A model generated the notes under the pieces. That model ran no database searches and had not been told where the DNA came from. It saw nothing but the letters and a program-made list of their open reading frames with translations. From assembly GCF_036231355.1 (NCBI RefSeq), contig NZ_CP109496.1:3162001-3226000 (forward strand): 64,000 nt of DNA. Reading direction: 5' to 3'. Source of the stretch: Streptomyces sp. NBC_01431 (GTDB taxonomy: Bacteria > Actinomycetota > Actinomycetes > Streptomycetales > Streptomycetaceae). Within the stretch, counting starts at the first letter, position 1. Each line of letters begins with the position of its first letter. This document shows, piece by piece, positions 1-7,595 of the stretch. The position numbers and the translations under genes were made by a program.

Positions 1-27
1 AAGAAGCACGGCAACATCCCCCTCTAG
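1..27 (+). CDS. pccB: Acyl-CoA carboxylase beta subunit, 3' end
   Basis: Only the last eight codons and a TAG stop lie in the window. The terminal peptide KKHGNIPL is the usual C-terminus of actinobacterial propionyl/acetyl-CoA carboxyltransferase (beta) subunits. The identity is supported by the epsilon-subunit gene that starts 25 bases downstream and by the biotin-carboxylase alpha subunit gene about 2 kb further on. The enzyme transfers carboxyl groups from biotin to acyl-CoA to make methylmalonyl- or malonyl-CoA. Confidence 0.7.
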   Translation, partial: KKHGNIPL

Positions 28-52
28 CCCCCAACTCCCGCGAGGAGCCGCT

Positions 53-259
53 GTGATCAAGGTCGTACGGGGCAATCCGACCCCGGAGGAGCTGGCCGCC
101 GCACTGGCGGTGGTCCAGGCGCGCGCCGCGGCGACGGCTTCGGCCGCGCCCGGTGCGCCGCAGCCGCCCGAGGGCTGGTCCGACCCCGCGCGCATCGCCC
201 GCCGCGCCCTGCCGAGGCCCGGGGCCCGCACCTGGGCCAGGACGTACTGGCCGGCGTAG
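53..259 (+). CDS. accE: Acyl-CoA carboxylase epsilon subunit
   Basis: This 68-residue protein begins [18 protein letters not shown], the hallmark N-terminus of actinobacterial acyl-CoA carboxylase epsilon subunits. It ends with the tryptophan-containing segment [11 protein letters not shown]. In Streptomyces this small subunit binds the beta hexamer and stimulates the alpha-beta complex. It uses a GTG start preceded by GAGGAG at a normal distance. It sits directly behind the beta gene, so the two are almost certainly cotranscribed and possibly translationally coupled. The middle (residues 25-45) is an Ala/Pro-rich linker, as is common in the family. Confidence 0.85.
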   Translation: MIKVVRGNPTPEELAAALAVVQARAAATASAAPGAPQPPEGWSDPARIARRALPRPGARTWARTYWPA

Positions 260-396
260 CCCACCCACCGGCGGCCGGCCCCTTCGAGCGAGGGGGTCCG
301 GCCGTCCTGCGCGTCTGCCTCGAAGGCCCCGGCCGACGCCCTGCGCCGGGGCACGGGGCCGAAGCACCGGCCACGCTGGGGCATTCGACACCGGCG

Positions 397-418
397 GCCT
401 GAGTACCCGTACTCAGGC
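397..418. promoter_or_regulatory. Perfect palindrome upstream of the small membrane peptide gene
   Basis: Two 9-base arms, GCCTGAGTA and TACTCAGGC, are separated by CCCG. The element ends 32 bases before the ATG at 451. A TATCGAT hexamer-like -10 lies at 441-447, so the palindrome covers the expected -35 region. This suggests a protein-binding operator rather than a terminator, because no T-run follows. I do not recognise the regulator. Confidence 0.5.
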
Positions 419-450
419 GCACCCCCGGCCCTCGTCGCAGTATCGATTGC

Positions 451-579
451 ATGCTGTGGTCGGACCCGGAGAACGAGCCGCCGAAGGAACTGCGGGACGC
501 GCAGGCGATGATGCGCCGGGCGGGCCTCCTGCTCGCCCTGGCGATGGTCGTGGCGATGGTCGTGGTCGGCATCCGCTGA
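451..579 (+). CDS. mmpB: 42-residue single-pass membrane peptide (MmpB-like)
   Basis: The ORF encodes 42 residues, starting [18 protein letters not shown] and ending in one hydrophobic helix (about residues 25-41, [16 protein letters not shown]). The charged N-terminal half has several Pro/Glu residues. From memory this matches a short Streptomyces protein annotated as morphogenic membrane protein MmpB and found between accE and maf. That name is recall, not derived here. There is no Shine-Dalgarno sequence ahead of the ATG. A TATCGAT element at 441-447 would place the transcription start at or next to the ATG, so the mRNA may be leaderless. A perfect palindrome lies upstream. Confidence 0.65.
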   Translation: MLWSDPENEPPKELRDAQAMMRRAGLLLALAMVVAMVVVGIR

Positions 580-629
580 GCCCCCGGGCGCCCGCCTCGC
601 CCGCGCGCGGGCGCCCTACGATGGCGCCC

Positions 630-1232
630 ATGACTGCTCAGCGCCGCCTCGTCCTCGCCTCCCAATCACCCGCCCGGCTCGGACTGCTCCGCCAGGCCGG
701 ACTCGCCCCCGAGGTGATCGTCAGCGGTGTGGACGAAGACGCGATGACCGCCCCGAACCCCGCCGAACTCGCCCGCGTACTCGCCGAGGCGAAGGCGGAC
801 GCGGTGGCGGGGCGCCCCGAGGCCGCCGGAGCGCTGGTCATCGGCTGCGACTCGGTACTGGAACTCGACGGCGAGGCGCTCGGCAAGCCCGCCGACGCCG
901 AGGACGCCACGGCCCGCTGGAAGTCGATGCGCGGCCGCGCGGGCATCCTCCAGACGGGCCACTGCGTGATCGACACCGCGACGGGCGAGCGCGCGTCGCG
1001 AACCGCCTCGACGGTCGTACGGTTCGGCGACCCCACCGACGCGGAGATCGCGGCGTACGTGGCGAGCGGTGAACCCCTTGACGTGGCGGGGGCGTTCACG
1101 CTCGACGGCCGTTCGGCACCGTTCGTCGACTCCATCGAGGGCAACCACGGCAACGTCATCGGGCTCTCCCTGCCGCTGCTGCGCAAGCTGCTCGGCGAGC
1201 TCGGGATCTCGATCACCGACCTCTGGGCCTAG
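630..1232 (+). CDS. maf: Maf family nucleoside triphosphate pyrophosphatase
   Basis: This 200-residue protein has the Maf signature. [12 protein letters not shown] near the N-terminus corresponds to the conserved S-x-S-P-R substrate-binding loop. [10 protein letters not shown] and GKP follow around residues 75-87, and RTAST and [15 protein letters not shown] come later. Maf proteins hydrolyse non-canonical or dTTP/UTP-type nucleotides and are linked to septum formation. The ATG at 630 was chosen because it starts directly before the conserved core ([12 protein letters not shown]). An in-frame ATG at 621 would add three residues. The gene follows the mmpB-like gene in the same direction. Confidence 0.88.
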   Translation: MTAQRRLVLASQSPARLGLLRQAGLAPEVIVSGVDEDAMTAPNPAELARVLAEAKADAVAGRPEAAGALVIGCDSVLELDGEALGKPADAEDATARWKSMRGRAGILQTGHCVIDTATGERASRTASTVVRFGDPTDAEIAAYVASGEPLDVAGAFTLDGRSAPFVDSIEGNHGNVIGLSLPLLRKLLGELGISITDLWA

Positions 1233-1250
1233 CGGGCGCGCGGGACGGGC

Positions 1251-1706
1251 TCAGGCGGCGGCCGGGGCGCCGTCGTGGGCGCCGGGGGCGCCGTCTTCGG
1301 ACTCGGGCGCCCCGGGCTCCTTCACGTACGCCAGGAGTACGTACACGAGCAGCGCGAGCACCACCATCAGGACCGCGAAGGCGTACCAGCCGACGAGGCC
1401 GACGGTCAGCGCGCCGAGCACCCCGTGCACCACCGCACAGGCGATCACCGCGATGCGGCCGAAGCGGCCGGGGGCCCGGTCGCGGATGCCGACGACCAGC
1501 AGAACGATTCCGCAGCCGACGAGGAAGAGGCCGAACAGCCCGCCCGCGACCCAGGCCCCGGTGGAAATCGCCTTCGGATCCATCCCGGCCAGGGACATGT
1601 GCTGGTTGCCGGCGACGAGGCCGAGGACCCAGTTGACGAGCACGACCGCACAGGCCTCGGCGAAGAGGACGAGCGCGGCCACGATGGCGATCGGTCTGCG
1701 CAGCAC
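1251..1706 (-). CDS. Four-helix integral membrane protein of unknown function
   Basis: The 151-residue product starts from GTG (VLRRPIAIVAALVLF). It has four hydrophobic stretches at roughly residues 7-30, 53-75, 85-108 and 112-130, and an acidic, Gly/Pro/Ala-rich C-terminal tail. A further 28 upstream codons are open but look non-conserved and carry no hydrophobic pattern, so the internal GTG is preferred. The gene converges with maf, leaving an 18-base gap. No catalytic motif is visible. It is a common actinobacterial hypothetical located next to the acyl-CoA carboxylase genes. Confidence 0.6.
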   Translation of the reverse strand: MLRRPIAIVAALVLFAEACAVVLVNWVLGLVAGNQHMSLAGMDPKAISTGAWVAGGLFGLFLVGCGIVLLVVGIRDRAPGRFGRIAVIACAVVHGVLGALTVGLVGWYAFAVLMVVLALLVYVLLAYVKEPGAPESEDGAPGAHDGAPAAA

Positions 1707-2108
1707 GGCGCTGCACCCCCCTGTTACCCCTAGTACGGCGACGTGCCGCACGCTACTAACCGGTAGGGCTTCGTACAAGGGTCCGGACAAGAACGGCGGC
1801 GGATCTTGGCCCCGCGGACCGCGGCACGGGGACGGAGCTCCCCCTCAGCCGCAAAGAATCATTCGGCCATTCGTAGGGACTCGACAAAGAAACGCGGGGT
1901 CCTGCTGGCCGCCGAGACAGAGACCTTGGCCACACCACACCGCTACTGTGCGGTACGGGAGCCGGGCGTACCGTGGTCCGACAAGGGATTTCGCGACTTG
2001 AGCGTGCCTCGAATCACACTCCGTGTGGGCAAGCTCACCATTGGGGATGGGTCGTAAGCCAGTGTGCGGCTTCCCTAAACTCAGCTTGTTTTCAAGGAGG
2101 GAGCCATC
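1707..2108. other. 402-base divergent intergenic region upstream of accA2
   Basis: No convincing gene is present. The right half is noticeably less GC-rich than its surroundings. It contains a small inverted repeat CACAC-TCC-GTGTG at 2015-2027, a TAAACT hexamer at 2075-2080 that could be a -10 element, and a very strong ribosome binding site (AAGGAGGG, 2094-2101) eight bases before the GTG of the carboxylase gene. This suggests a long 5' leader or several promoters for accA2. Confidence 0.4.
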
Positions 2109-3863
2109 GTGCGCAAGGTGCTCATCGCCAACCGTGGCGAAATCGCTGTCCGCGTTGCCCGAGCCTGCCGGGATGCCGGGATCGCGAGCGTAGCCGTCTA
2201 CGCCGATCCGGACCGGGATGCACTGCATGTCCGGGCCGCGGACGAGGCGTTCGCCCTGGGCGGTGACACCCCGGCCGCCAGCTACCTGGACATCACCAAA
2301 GTCCTCGCGGCCGCGGCCGACTCCGGCGCGGACGCCATCCACCCCGGCTACGGATTCCTGTCCGAGAACGCCGACTTCGCCCAGGCCGTCCTGGACGCCG
2401 GCCTCACCTGGATCGGCCCGCCGCCCCAGGCCATCCGCGACCTCGGCGACAAGGTGGCCGCCCGCCACATCGCCCAGCGCGCCGGCGCCCCCCTCGTCGC
2501 CGGAACCCCCGACCCCGTCTCCGGCGCCGACGAAGTCGTCGCGTTCGCCCAGGAACACGGCCTGCCCATCGCGATCAAGGCCGCCTTCGGCGGCGGCGGC
2601 CGCGGCCTCAAAGTCGCCCGCACCCTCGAAGAAGTCCCCGAGCTCTACGACTCCGCCGTCCGCGAAGCCGTCGCCGCGTTCGGCCGCGGCGAGTGCTTCG
2701 TCGAGCGCTACCTCGACAAGCCCCGCCACGTCGAAACCCAGTGCCTGGCCGACACCCACGGCAACGTCGTCGTCGTCTCCACCCGCGACTGCTCACTCCA
2801 GCGCCGCCACCAGAAACTGGTCGAGGAAGCCCCCGCCCCGTTCCTGACAGAAGCCCAGAACGCAGAGCTGTACGCCGCGTCCAAAGCCATCCTCAAGGAA
2901 GCCGGCTACGTCGGCGCGGGCACCGTCGAGTTCCTCGTCGCCGCCGACGGCACGATCTCCTTCCTGGAGGTCAACACCCGCCTCCAGGTCGAACACCCGG
3001 TCACCGAAGAAGTCACCGGCATCGACCTGGTCCGCGAAATGTTCCGCATCGCCGACGGCGAAGAACTCGGCTACGACGACCCCGCCATGCGCGGCCACTC
3101 CTTCGAGTTCCGCATCAACGGCGAAGACCCCGGCCGCGGCTTCCTGCCCGCACCCGGAACCGTCACCCTCTTCGCCCCGCCCTCCGGCCCCGGCGTCCGC
3201 CTCGACACCGGCGTCGAATCCGGCTCCGTCATCGGCCCCGCCTGGGACTCCCTCCTCGCCAAACTCATCGTCACCGGCGCCACCCGCGAACAAGCCCTCC
3301 AGCGCGCCGCCCGCGCCCTGGCCGAATTCACCGTCGAAGGCATGGCCACCGCCATCCCCTTCCACCGCGCCGTCGTCACCGACCCCGCCTTCACCAGCGA
3401 CCCCTTCCACATCCACACCCGCTGGATCGAAACCGAATTCGTCAACGAGATCCCGGCGTTCACGGCTCCGGCCGACGCCGAGACGGACGAGGAGCCGGGC
3501 CGCGAGACGGTCGTCGTCGAGGTCGGCGGAAAGCGCCTCGAAGTCTCCCTGCCGTCCTCACTCGGCATGACCCTGGCCCGCACCGCCGCCGCCGGCGGCG
3601 CCAAGCCCAAGCGCCGCGCCACCAAGAAGGCCGGCTCAGCCGCATCCGGCGACACCCTCGCCTCACCCATGCAGGGCACCATCGTCAAGGTCGCCGTCGA
3701 AGAAGGCCAAGAGGTCAACGAAGGCGACCTCGTCGTCGTCCTCGAAGCCATGAAGATGGAACAGCCGCTCAACGCCCACCGCTCCGGCACGATCAAGGGC
3801 TTGTCGGCGGAGGTCGGTGCGTCGGTGTCGTCCGGCGCGATGATCTGCGAGATCAAGGACTGA
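2109..3863 (+). CDS. accA2: Acyl-CoA carboxylase alpha subunit (biotin carboxylase plus biotin carrier)
   Basis: This 584-residue protein fuses two parts. Residues 1-450 are a biotin carboxylase, with [19 protein letters not shown] at the start, ATP-grasp loop GGGGRGLK around residue 160, and active-site [14 protein letters not shown] near 290. The C-terminal biotin carrier domain (about residues 515-584) contains the biotinylation motif EAMKME, with target lysine 549. A basic, Ala-rich linker ([13 protein letters not shown]) joins them. It supplies carboxybiotin to the beta/epsilon subunits encoded at the left edge, making malonyl- or methylmalonyl-CoA for lipids and polyketides. The start is GTG behind a near-perfect AAGGAGG. 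A long perfect hairpin follows the gene. Confidence 0.93.
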   Translation: MRKVLIANRGEIAVRVARACRDAGIASVAVYADPDRDALHVRAADEAFALGGDTPAASYLDITKVLAAAADSGADAIHPGYGFLSENADFAQAVLDAGLTWIGPPPQAIRDLGDKVAARHIAQRAGAPLVAGTPDPVSGADEVVAFAQEHGLPIAIKAAFGGGGRGLKVARTLEEVPELYDSAVREAVAAFGRGECFVERYLDKPRHVETQCLADTHGNVVVVSTRDCSLQRRHQKLVEEAPAPFLTEAQNAELYAASKAILKEAGYVGAGTVEFLVAADGTISFLEVNTRLQVEHPVTEEVTGIDLVREMFRIADGEELGYDDPAMRGHSFEFRINGEDPGRGFLPAPGTVTLFAPPSGPGVRLDTGVESGSVIGPAWDSLLAKLIVTGATREQALQRAARALAEFTVEGMATAIPFHRAVVTDPAFTSDPFHIHTRWIETEFVNEIPAFTAPADAETDEEPGRETVVVEVGGKRLEVSLPSSLGMTLARTAAAGGAKPKRRATKKAGSAASGDTLASPMQGTIVKVAVEEGQEVNEGDLVVVLEAMKMEQPLNAHRSGTIKGLSAEVGASVSSGAMICEIKD

Positions 3864-3872
3864 CACGCCCAT

Positions 3873-3915
3873 ACGCAGGAGCCCCGGCCGGAGTTCACGG
3901 CCGGGGCTCCTGCGT
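3873..3915. terminator. Bidirectional terminator hairpin
   Basis: A perfect 18-base-pair stem (ACGCAGGAGCCCCGGCCG and its complement) encloses the 7-base loop GAGTTCA. It lies 10 bases after accA2 and 7 bases before the end of the convergent DUF397 gene, so it can serve both. Confidence 0.85.
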
Positions 3916-3921
3916 TTGCCC

Positions 3922-4134
3922 TCAGACGGCGCCGAGCGCTCCGGCCTTCACGCCCGCCACGAAGTCGGCGAACGCACCGGCGGGGAGGTCGAGAACCGGG
4001 CCGGGCCGGTTCTTGGAGTCACGGACGGGGACCACGCCGCGCGAGGCGACGAGATTCCCGGCGACCTCGACGCAGTTACCGCCGTTGTCGCTGTACGAGG
4101 ACGTGAACCAGCGGGGAGTTTCGTCGGTCGTCAC
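3922..4134 (-). CDS. DUF397 domain protein
   Basis: The 70-residue protein is a typical DUF397 unit: PRWFTSSYSDNGGNCVEVA, then VPVRDSKNRPGPVLDLPAGAFADFV. Such proteins pair with XRE/DUF5753 regulators throughout Streptomyces, as in whiJ-type loci. They are thought to modulate the paired DNA-binding protein, possibly as small antagonists. Its GTG start overlaps the TGA stop of the upstream regulator by four bases (GTGA at 4131-4134), which indicates translational coupling. It shares a bidirectional terminator with accA2. Confidence 0.85.
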   Translation of the reverse strand: MTTDETPRWFTSSYSDNGGNCVEVAGNLVASRGVVPVRDSKNRPGPVLDLPAGAFADFVAGVKAGALGAV

Positions 4135-4955
4135 GGGATGCCCTTTCCTACCTCGTTGATCATGGCCACGGTTTCCGCCTGCGACAGCGCTTCAGCCTGT
4201 AGTTGATGGTAGGCCGCCAGCAGGGGGAGTACCGAGGTGGTGTCCCGGTCCAAGTGGCCTCGCGTCTGGGCCTCGGCATAGCCGATGACCGATCGGTCGG
4301 TCATCGTCAGCAAGTTCACCGGGAGGTTGAACGTGCGGAGCTCGCCTATGCCGAACGGCGCCACTTGGAGCACCGTGGTGGGGAGGGCGGCGAACTCGAC
4401 CAGCCGCTCAAGCTGAGCACGCATGACATCGCGCCCACCGATCGGCCGCCGGATGCAGCTCTCGTCCATGACCACGAACACCAAGGGCGGTCGCTGTCGA
4501 ACCAGCGCCTCTTGACGCTCCGCCAGGAACGCGACGCGCTCGGCGGCCTGCTCGGGCGTGATCGCACCCCGTCGCACCGCGCTGTCCGCCAGCACTCGTG
4601 CGTACTGCGGTGTCTGCAACAGCCCTGGGATGATGCCGATTTCGTACAGCCGGATCTCAACCGCGCGCCCCTCGTGGGACACGTACTCCGGGAAGCCCTC
4701 CAGCAACACCCCGTGCCGCAGCTCGCGCCACTCGCGTTCGAACGCTTCGCTCCCTAGCGCGGCGTCAGCTCGGCGCGCGAAGCGCAAGGTTGGCATCTTG
4801 CGCCCAGTTTCAACTGACGAGATGTGCGTGCTGGAATACCCCATCTCCTCGCCCAACTTGTCCTGCGTCCAGCCGTGTTCCTCGCGCAACCTGCGCAGTC
4901 GCGCCCCGAACGCGGCCTGCGGGGAGCTCTCCGGGTCCAACTCCTTGATATTCAA
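4131..4955 (-). CDS. XRE-family transcriptional regulator with DUF5753 domain
   Basis: The 274-residue protein carries an N-terminal helix-turn-helix (residues about 15-70; LRRLREEHGWTQDKLGEEMG then SSTHISSVETGRKMP). The DUF5753 effector domain starts near residue 95 (EIRLYEIGIIPGLLQTPQYA), as in WhiJ-like developmental regulators. The start is TTG at 4955; the first in-frame ATG would cut into the HTH. It is coupled to the DUF397 gene and transcribed divergently from two small unknown genes, the usual layout of these Streptomyces loci. The ligand and targets are unknown. Confidence 0.85.
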   Translation of the reverse strand: MNIKELDPESSPQAAFGARLRRLREEHGWTQDKLGEEMGYSSTHISSVETGRKMPTLRFARRADAALGSEAFEREWRELRHGVLLEGFPEYVSHEGRAVEIRLYEIGIIPGLLQTPQYARVLADSAVRRGAITPEQAAERVAFLAERQEALVRQRPPLVFVVMDESCIRRPIGGRDVMRAQLERLVEFAALPTTVLQVAPFGIGELRTFNLPVNLLTMTDRSVIGYAEAQTRGHLDRDTTSVLPLLAAYHQLQAEALSQAETVAMINEVGKGIP

Positions 4956-5060
4956 GGGCCGATACCAACCTTTCGTCCTTCCCTGACACGTTGAACGGTT
5001 TCCAAGGCTAAGCCACGCTGAACACTCTTGGTAGTGAAACCACTACAGAGAGGAGCAGCT

Positions 5061-5321
5061 TTGTCTGTGAAGCGCGTTCCCCCGGACGAACAGCACCCCG
5101 ACGATGTCCCGGAACCCGGCACGCTGGTGGTGGACACCAGCCGGGCGGACCGGGTGGGAGAGTTCCGCGGGGTCGCCGGGCCCTACTGGTCGCTCCGCCC
5201 GATGGCCGGCGGAACCGAATGGGAGACGGAGCCCGCGACCGTCCGCCCCGCGACCCCCGCCGAGCGGCTGCGCGCCGAGAACGCGCGGTGCAATGCCCGG
5301 AGCCGGGGAGAGCTGCTGTGA
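5061..5321 (+). CDS. Small hypothetical protein next to an XRE/DUF397 locus
   Basis: The gene encodes 86 residues (LSVKRVPPDEQ... PGTLVVDTSRADRVGEFRG.. PYWSLRP). It is hydrophilic, with no signal peptide or membrane segment. The core, V-V-D-(x)n-R-V-G-E-F-x-G then YWSLRP.GGTEWE, resembles a short Streptomyces-specific family usually found beside XRE/DUF397 pairs (recall). The TTG at 5061 is preferred because AGGAG lies five bases upstream. An in-frame GTG at 5067 is an alternative. Its stop overlaps the next gene's start (GTGA), so the two are coupled. Confidence 0.6.
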   Translation: MSVKRVPPDEQHPDDVPEPGTLVVDTSRADRVGEFRGVAGPYWSLRPMAGGTEWETEPATVRPATPAERLRAENARCNARSRGELL

Positions 5322-5626
5322 AGCCCATCGAGTACCGATGCGGCGTCCGAGCCGCGCTGTGGGTGGGGGGACGCGGCACAGCGACACTGGTCAACTCCCA
5401 CGGCACACCGTCGGCGGCCCTCGCGGCGTCATGGCTGCGCGGCCAAGTGATGTGGTGCACCGGCCAGTTGGGCGACGACGCATCGAGCAGGCAGCTCCAG
5501 GCATGGCTGCGCGACGACACCGCGCAGTGGGCGCTGTTCGCGGCGCTCATGGCGGGCGAGAACACGCGCGTACAGGTCTGCCGGGGCGCGACCAGCGTGG
5601 AGCTGCACGCGGGGCGCGGCTCGTAG
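5318..5626 (+). CDS. Small hypothetical protein, second of a coupled pair
   Basis: The 102-residue product starts VKPIEYRCGVRAALWVGG and is soluble, with three cysteines and an Ala/Trp-rich middle. The GTG start overlaps the stop of the preceding small gene by four bases. I do not recognise the family. Its position in a two-gene unit divergent from an XRE/DUF397 pair suggests that it belongs to the same regulatory or developmental cassette. The GC-rich tandem repeats at 5646-5794 begin 20 bases after its stop. Confidence 0.55.
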   Translation: MKPIEYRCGVRAALWVGGRGTATLVNSHGTPSAALAASWLRGQVMWCTGQLGDDASSRQLQAWLRDDTAQWALFAALMAGENTRVQVCRGATSVELHAGRGS

Positions 5627-5645
5627 GGCCGAGCCCGGCGCCCCG

Positions 5646-5794
5646 TGGGGCGGAGGCCGCCGGGGCGGCCGGGGGGCGTCCTTGGGGCGGAACCGCCAGG
5701 GTGGCCGGGGGCATCCTGGGGGCGGAACCGCCAGGGTGACCGGGGGCACCCTTGGGGCGGAGCCGACAGGGTGGCCGGGTGGCATCCTTGGGGC
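5646..5794. repeat. Four tandem GC-rich repeats of 35-37 bases upstream of tetR
   Basis: Copies of GGGGCGGA begin at 5647, 5684, 5719 and 5754, and a partial GGGGC at 5790 runs into the ATG of the TetR gene. Each unit reads approximately GGGGCGGAaCCGCCAGGGTGgCCGGGGGCAtCCTT. The second and third units contain the inverted repeat GGCGG-AA-CCGCC. Copies diverge at several positions, so the array is not a recent sequencing artefact. Confidence 0.8.
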
Positions 5795-6373
5795 ATGGCA
5801 GGCAACCCCAGCGCGACCTCCCGCCCCTTGCGCGCAGATGCCCGGCGCAACCACGAGCGGCTGCTGGCCGTGGCCCGCACCGCCTTCGCCGAGCACGGCA
5901 CGGACACCTCCCTGGAGGACGTGGCCCGGCGCGCCGGCGTCGGCATCGGCACGCTGTACCGCCACTTCCCCACCCGGCACGCCCTGCTGAGCGCGGTGTT
6001 CCAGAGTGAGGTGGACGTACTCCTCGTACGGTCGCGGGAGTTGCTGGCCGCCGAACAGCCCTGCACCGCGCTCATCGAGTGGCTGCGCGCGATCATCACG
6101 CACGCGGGCGTGTACCGCGGACTCGCCCGAGCCCTCATGTCGGCCTCGCACGACGCCAGTTCGGCGCTCGCACAGTGCAGCGAGCCGATGCGGGAGGCGG
6201 GTGACGCCCTGCTCGTACGGGCCCGGGAAGCCGGATCCGTACGCCCCGGCGTCACCATCGCCGACCTCATGCAGCTGACCAACGCCATCGCGCTGGCGGC
6301 CGAACAGGCCCCGGACGACCCGGAATTGGCCGACCGCCTGCTTGCGCTGACGTACCGGGGGCTGAAGAACTAG
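5795..6373 (+). CDS. TetR/AcrR family transcriptional regulator
   Basis: The 192-residue protein has an N-terminal TetR helix-turn-helix (DARRNHERLLAVARTAF, then LEDVARRAGVGIGTLYRHFP, residues about 13-55). A variable ligand-binding domain follows (YRGLARALMSASHD.., with a hydrophobic C-terminus). The form resembles the transcriptional regulators with a C-terminal SbtR-like domain. The ATG lies at the end of a tandem repeat array and lacks a clear Shine-Dalgarno sequence. No obvious target gene adjoins it: the next gene is a convergent DeoR regulator. The ligand is unknown. Confidence 0.85.
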   Translation: MAGNPSATSRPLRADARRNHERLLAVARTAFAEHGTDTSLEDVARRAGVGIGTLYRHFPTRHALLSAVFQSEVDVLLVRSRELLAAEQPCTALIEWLRAIITHAGVYRGLARALMSASHDASSALAQCSEPMREAGDALLVRAREAGSVRPGVTIADLMQLTNAIALAAEQAPDDPELADRLLALTYRGLKN

Positions 6374-6481
6374 CCCGGCCGCGGACGCGCCCTCGCGTAC
6401 GGTCACGAACGCGGCGATCCAGGCCGAGCGGGGCGCGCCCTCGCGCACACTCTCCAGGGCGCACCGAACGGCCCCGGAAAG

Positions 6482-7438
6482 CTACCGCCGCCGCAGGTCC
6501 GCCACCCGTGCCCGGTCCCCCGGCTGCTGCTCCCCCAGCGCCGCGGCGCTCCGCAGCTGCGGGCCCGAACCGGGCACGTGGCTGCGGCGCTGGCCGGGCA
6601 CCGGCATGTCGCGGCGGGGCTGGCGGCCGGGTGGAGGAGCCTCGGCGCCCGTGCCCGACGGGCCCGCCACAGCGATCTGCACGCCCTGGTCCGCCAGCGC
6701 CTGCAACTCGGTGGCGGCCCTGTCATCGTGGCCCGGTGGCTCGTCGGTGACGAGGCGCGTGATCACGTCGGTCGGGACCGTCTGGAACATGGTGTCGGCG
6801 CCGAGTTTGGTGTGGTCCGCGAGGACCACCACCTCGGCCGCGGCCTGGACCAGCGCGCGGTCCACGCTCGCCGAGAGCATGTTGGAGGTGGACAGGCCGC
6901 GCTCGGCGGTCAGCCCGCTTCCGGACAGGAAGGCGCGGGAGACTCTCAGGCCCTGGAGGGACTGCTCGGCTCCGCTGCCCACCAGGGCGTAGTTGGAGCC
7001 GCGCAGGGTGCCTCCGGTCATGACGACCTCGACCCGGTTGGCGTGCGCCAACGCCTGTGCCACCAGCAGGGAGTTGGTGACGACGGTCAGGCCGGGGACC
7101 CGCGCGAGCCGGCGGGCCAGCTCCTGCGTGGTCGTCCCGGCGCCGACCACGATGGCCTCGCCCTCTTCGACGAGACCTGCGGCGAGGTCGGCGATGGCCG
7201 TCTTCTCCGCGGTCGCTAGATGGGATTTCTGCGGGAAGCCGGATTCGCGGGTGAACCCGCCCGGCAGCACCGCACCGCCGTGCCGGCGGTCGAGGAGTCC
7301 TTCGGCCTCCAGCGCCCGCACGTCCCGCCGTACGGTCACTTCGGAGGTCTGGACGACGCGGGCGAGCTCACGGAGCGATACCGCCCCGTTGGCGCGCACC
7401 ATTTCGAGGATCAATTGGCGACGTTCTGCAGCGAACAC
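6482..7438 (-). CDS. DeoR/GlpR-family transcriptional regulator with long C-terminal tail
   Basis: The 318-residue protein has the DeoR helix-turn-helix (ERRQLILEMVRANGAVSLRE then VQTSEVTVRRDV, residues 5-42) and RRHGGAV. A sugar-phosphate-sensing isomerase-like domain (VVGAGTTTQELA, TNSLLVAQAL, MTGGTLRGSNYALVG, LADHTKLG) extends to about residue 240. Most family members end near 255. This one continues for about 60 low-complexity Pro/Gly/Arg residues. DeoR-type repressors often respond to deoxyribose- or ribose-phosphates. It lies near pnp and deoC, so it is a candidate controller of the nucleoside genes. That assignment is inference. Confidence 0.85.
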   Translation of the reverse strand: MFAAERRQLILEMVRANGAVSLRELARVVQTSEVTVRRDVRALEAEGLLDRRHGGAVLPGGFTRESGFPQKSHLATAEKTAIADLAAGLVEEGEAIVVGAGTTTQELARRLARVPGLTVVTNSLLVAQALAHANRVEVVMTGGTLRGSNYALVGSGAEQSLQGLRVSRAFLSGSGLTAERGLSTSNMLSASVDRALVQAAAEVVVLADHTKLGADTMFQTVPTDVITRLVTDEPPGHDDRAATELQALADQGVQIAVAGPSGTGAEAPPPGRQPRRDMPVPGQRRSHVPGSGPQLRSAAALGEQQPGDRARVADLRRR

Positions 7439-7569
7439 GAAACTGACAGTAACTTGAGCGGCCGAATGTTTTCAGCAGTTTGCGCCGAATAACAGAAGGT
7501 GCACCCAAAGGGGGTCGCTGAGTGGTATATGGCCTCCGGGTCCCCCCGAGGCCTCGGCTCCCACTCGGC

Positions 7570-7595
7570 AACTCCCCTGTCCCATCAGGGGAGTT
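7570..7595. terminator. Hairpin at the 3' end of lpdA
   Basis: A perfect 10-base-pair stem (AACTCCCCTG / CAGGGGAGTT) with a 6-base loop overlaps the lpdA stop codon. A second, slightly imperfect GC-rich inverted repeat lies just beyond it (about 7529-7551). Confidence 0.65.

Noticed and set aside
5646..5794. CRISPR array
   Set aside because: The units are contiguous, without unique spacers, and no cas gene is present.
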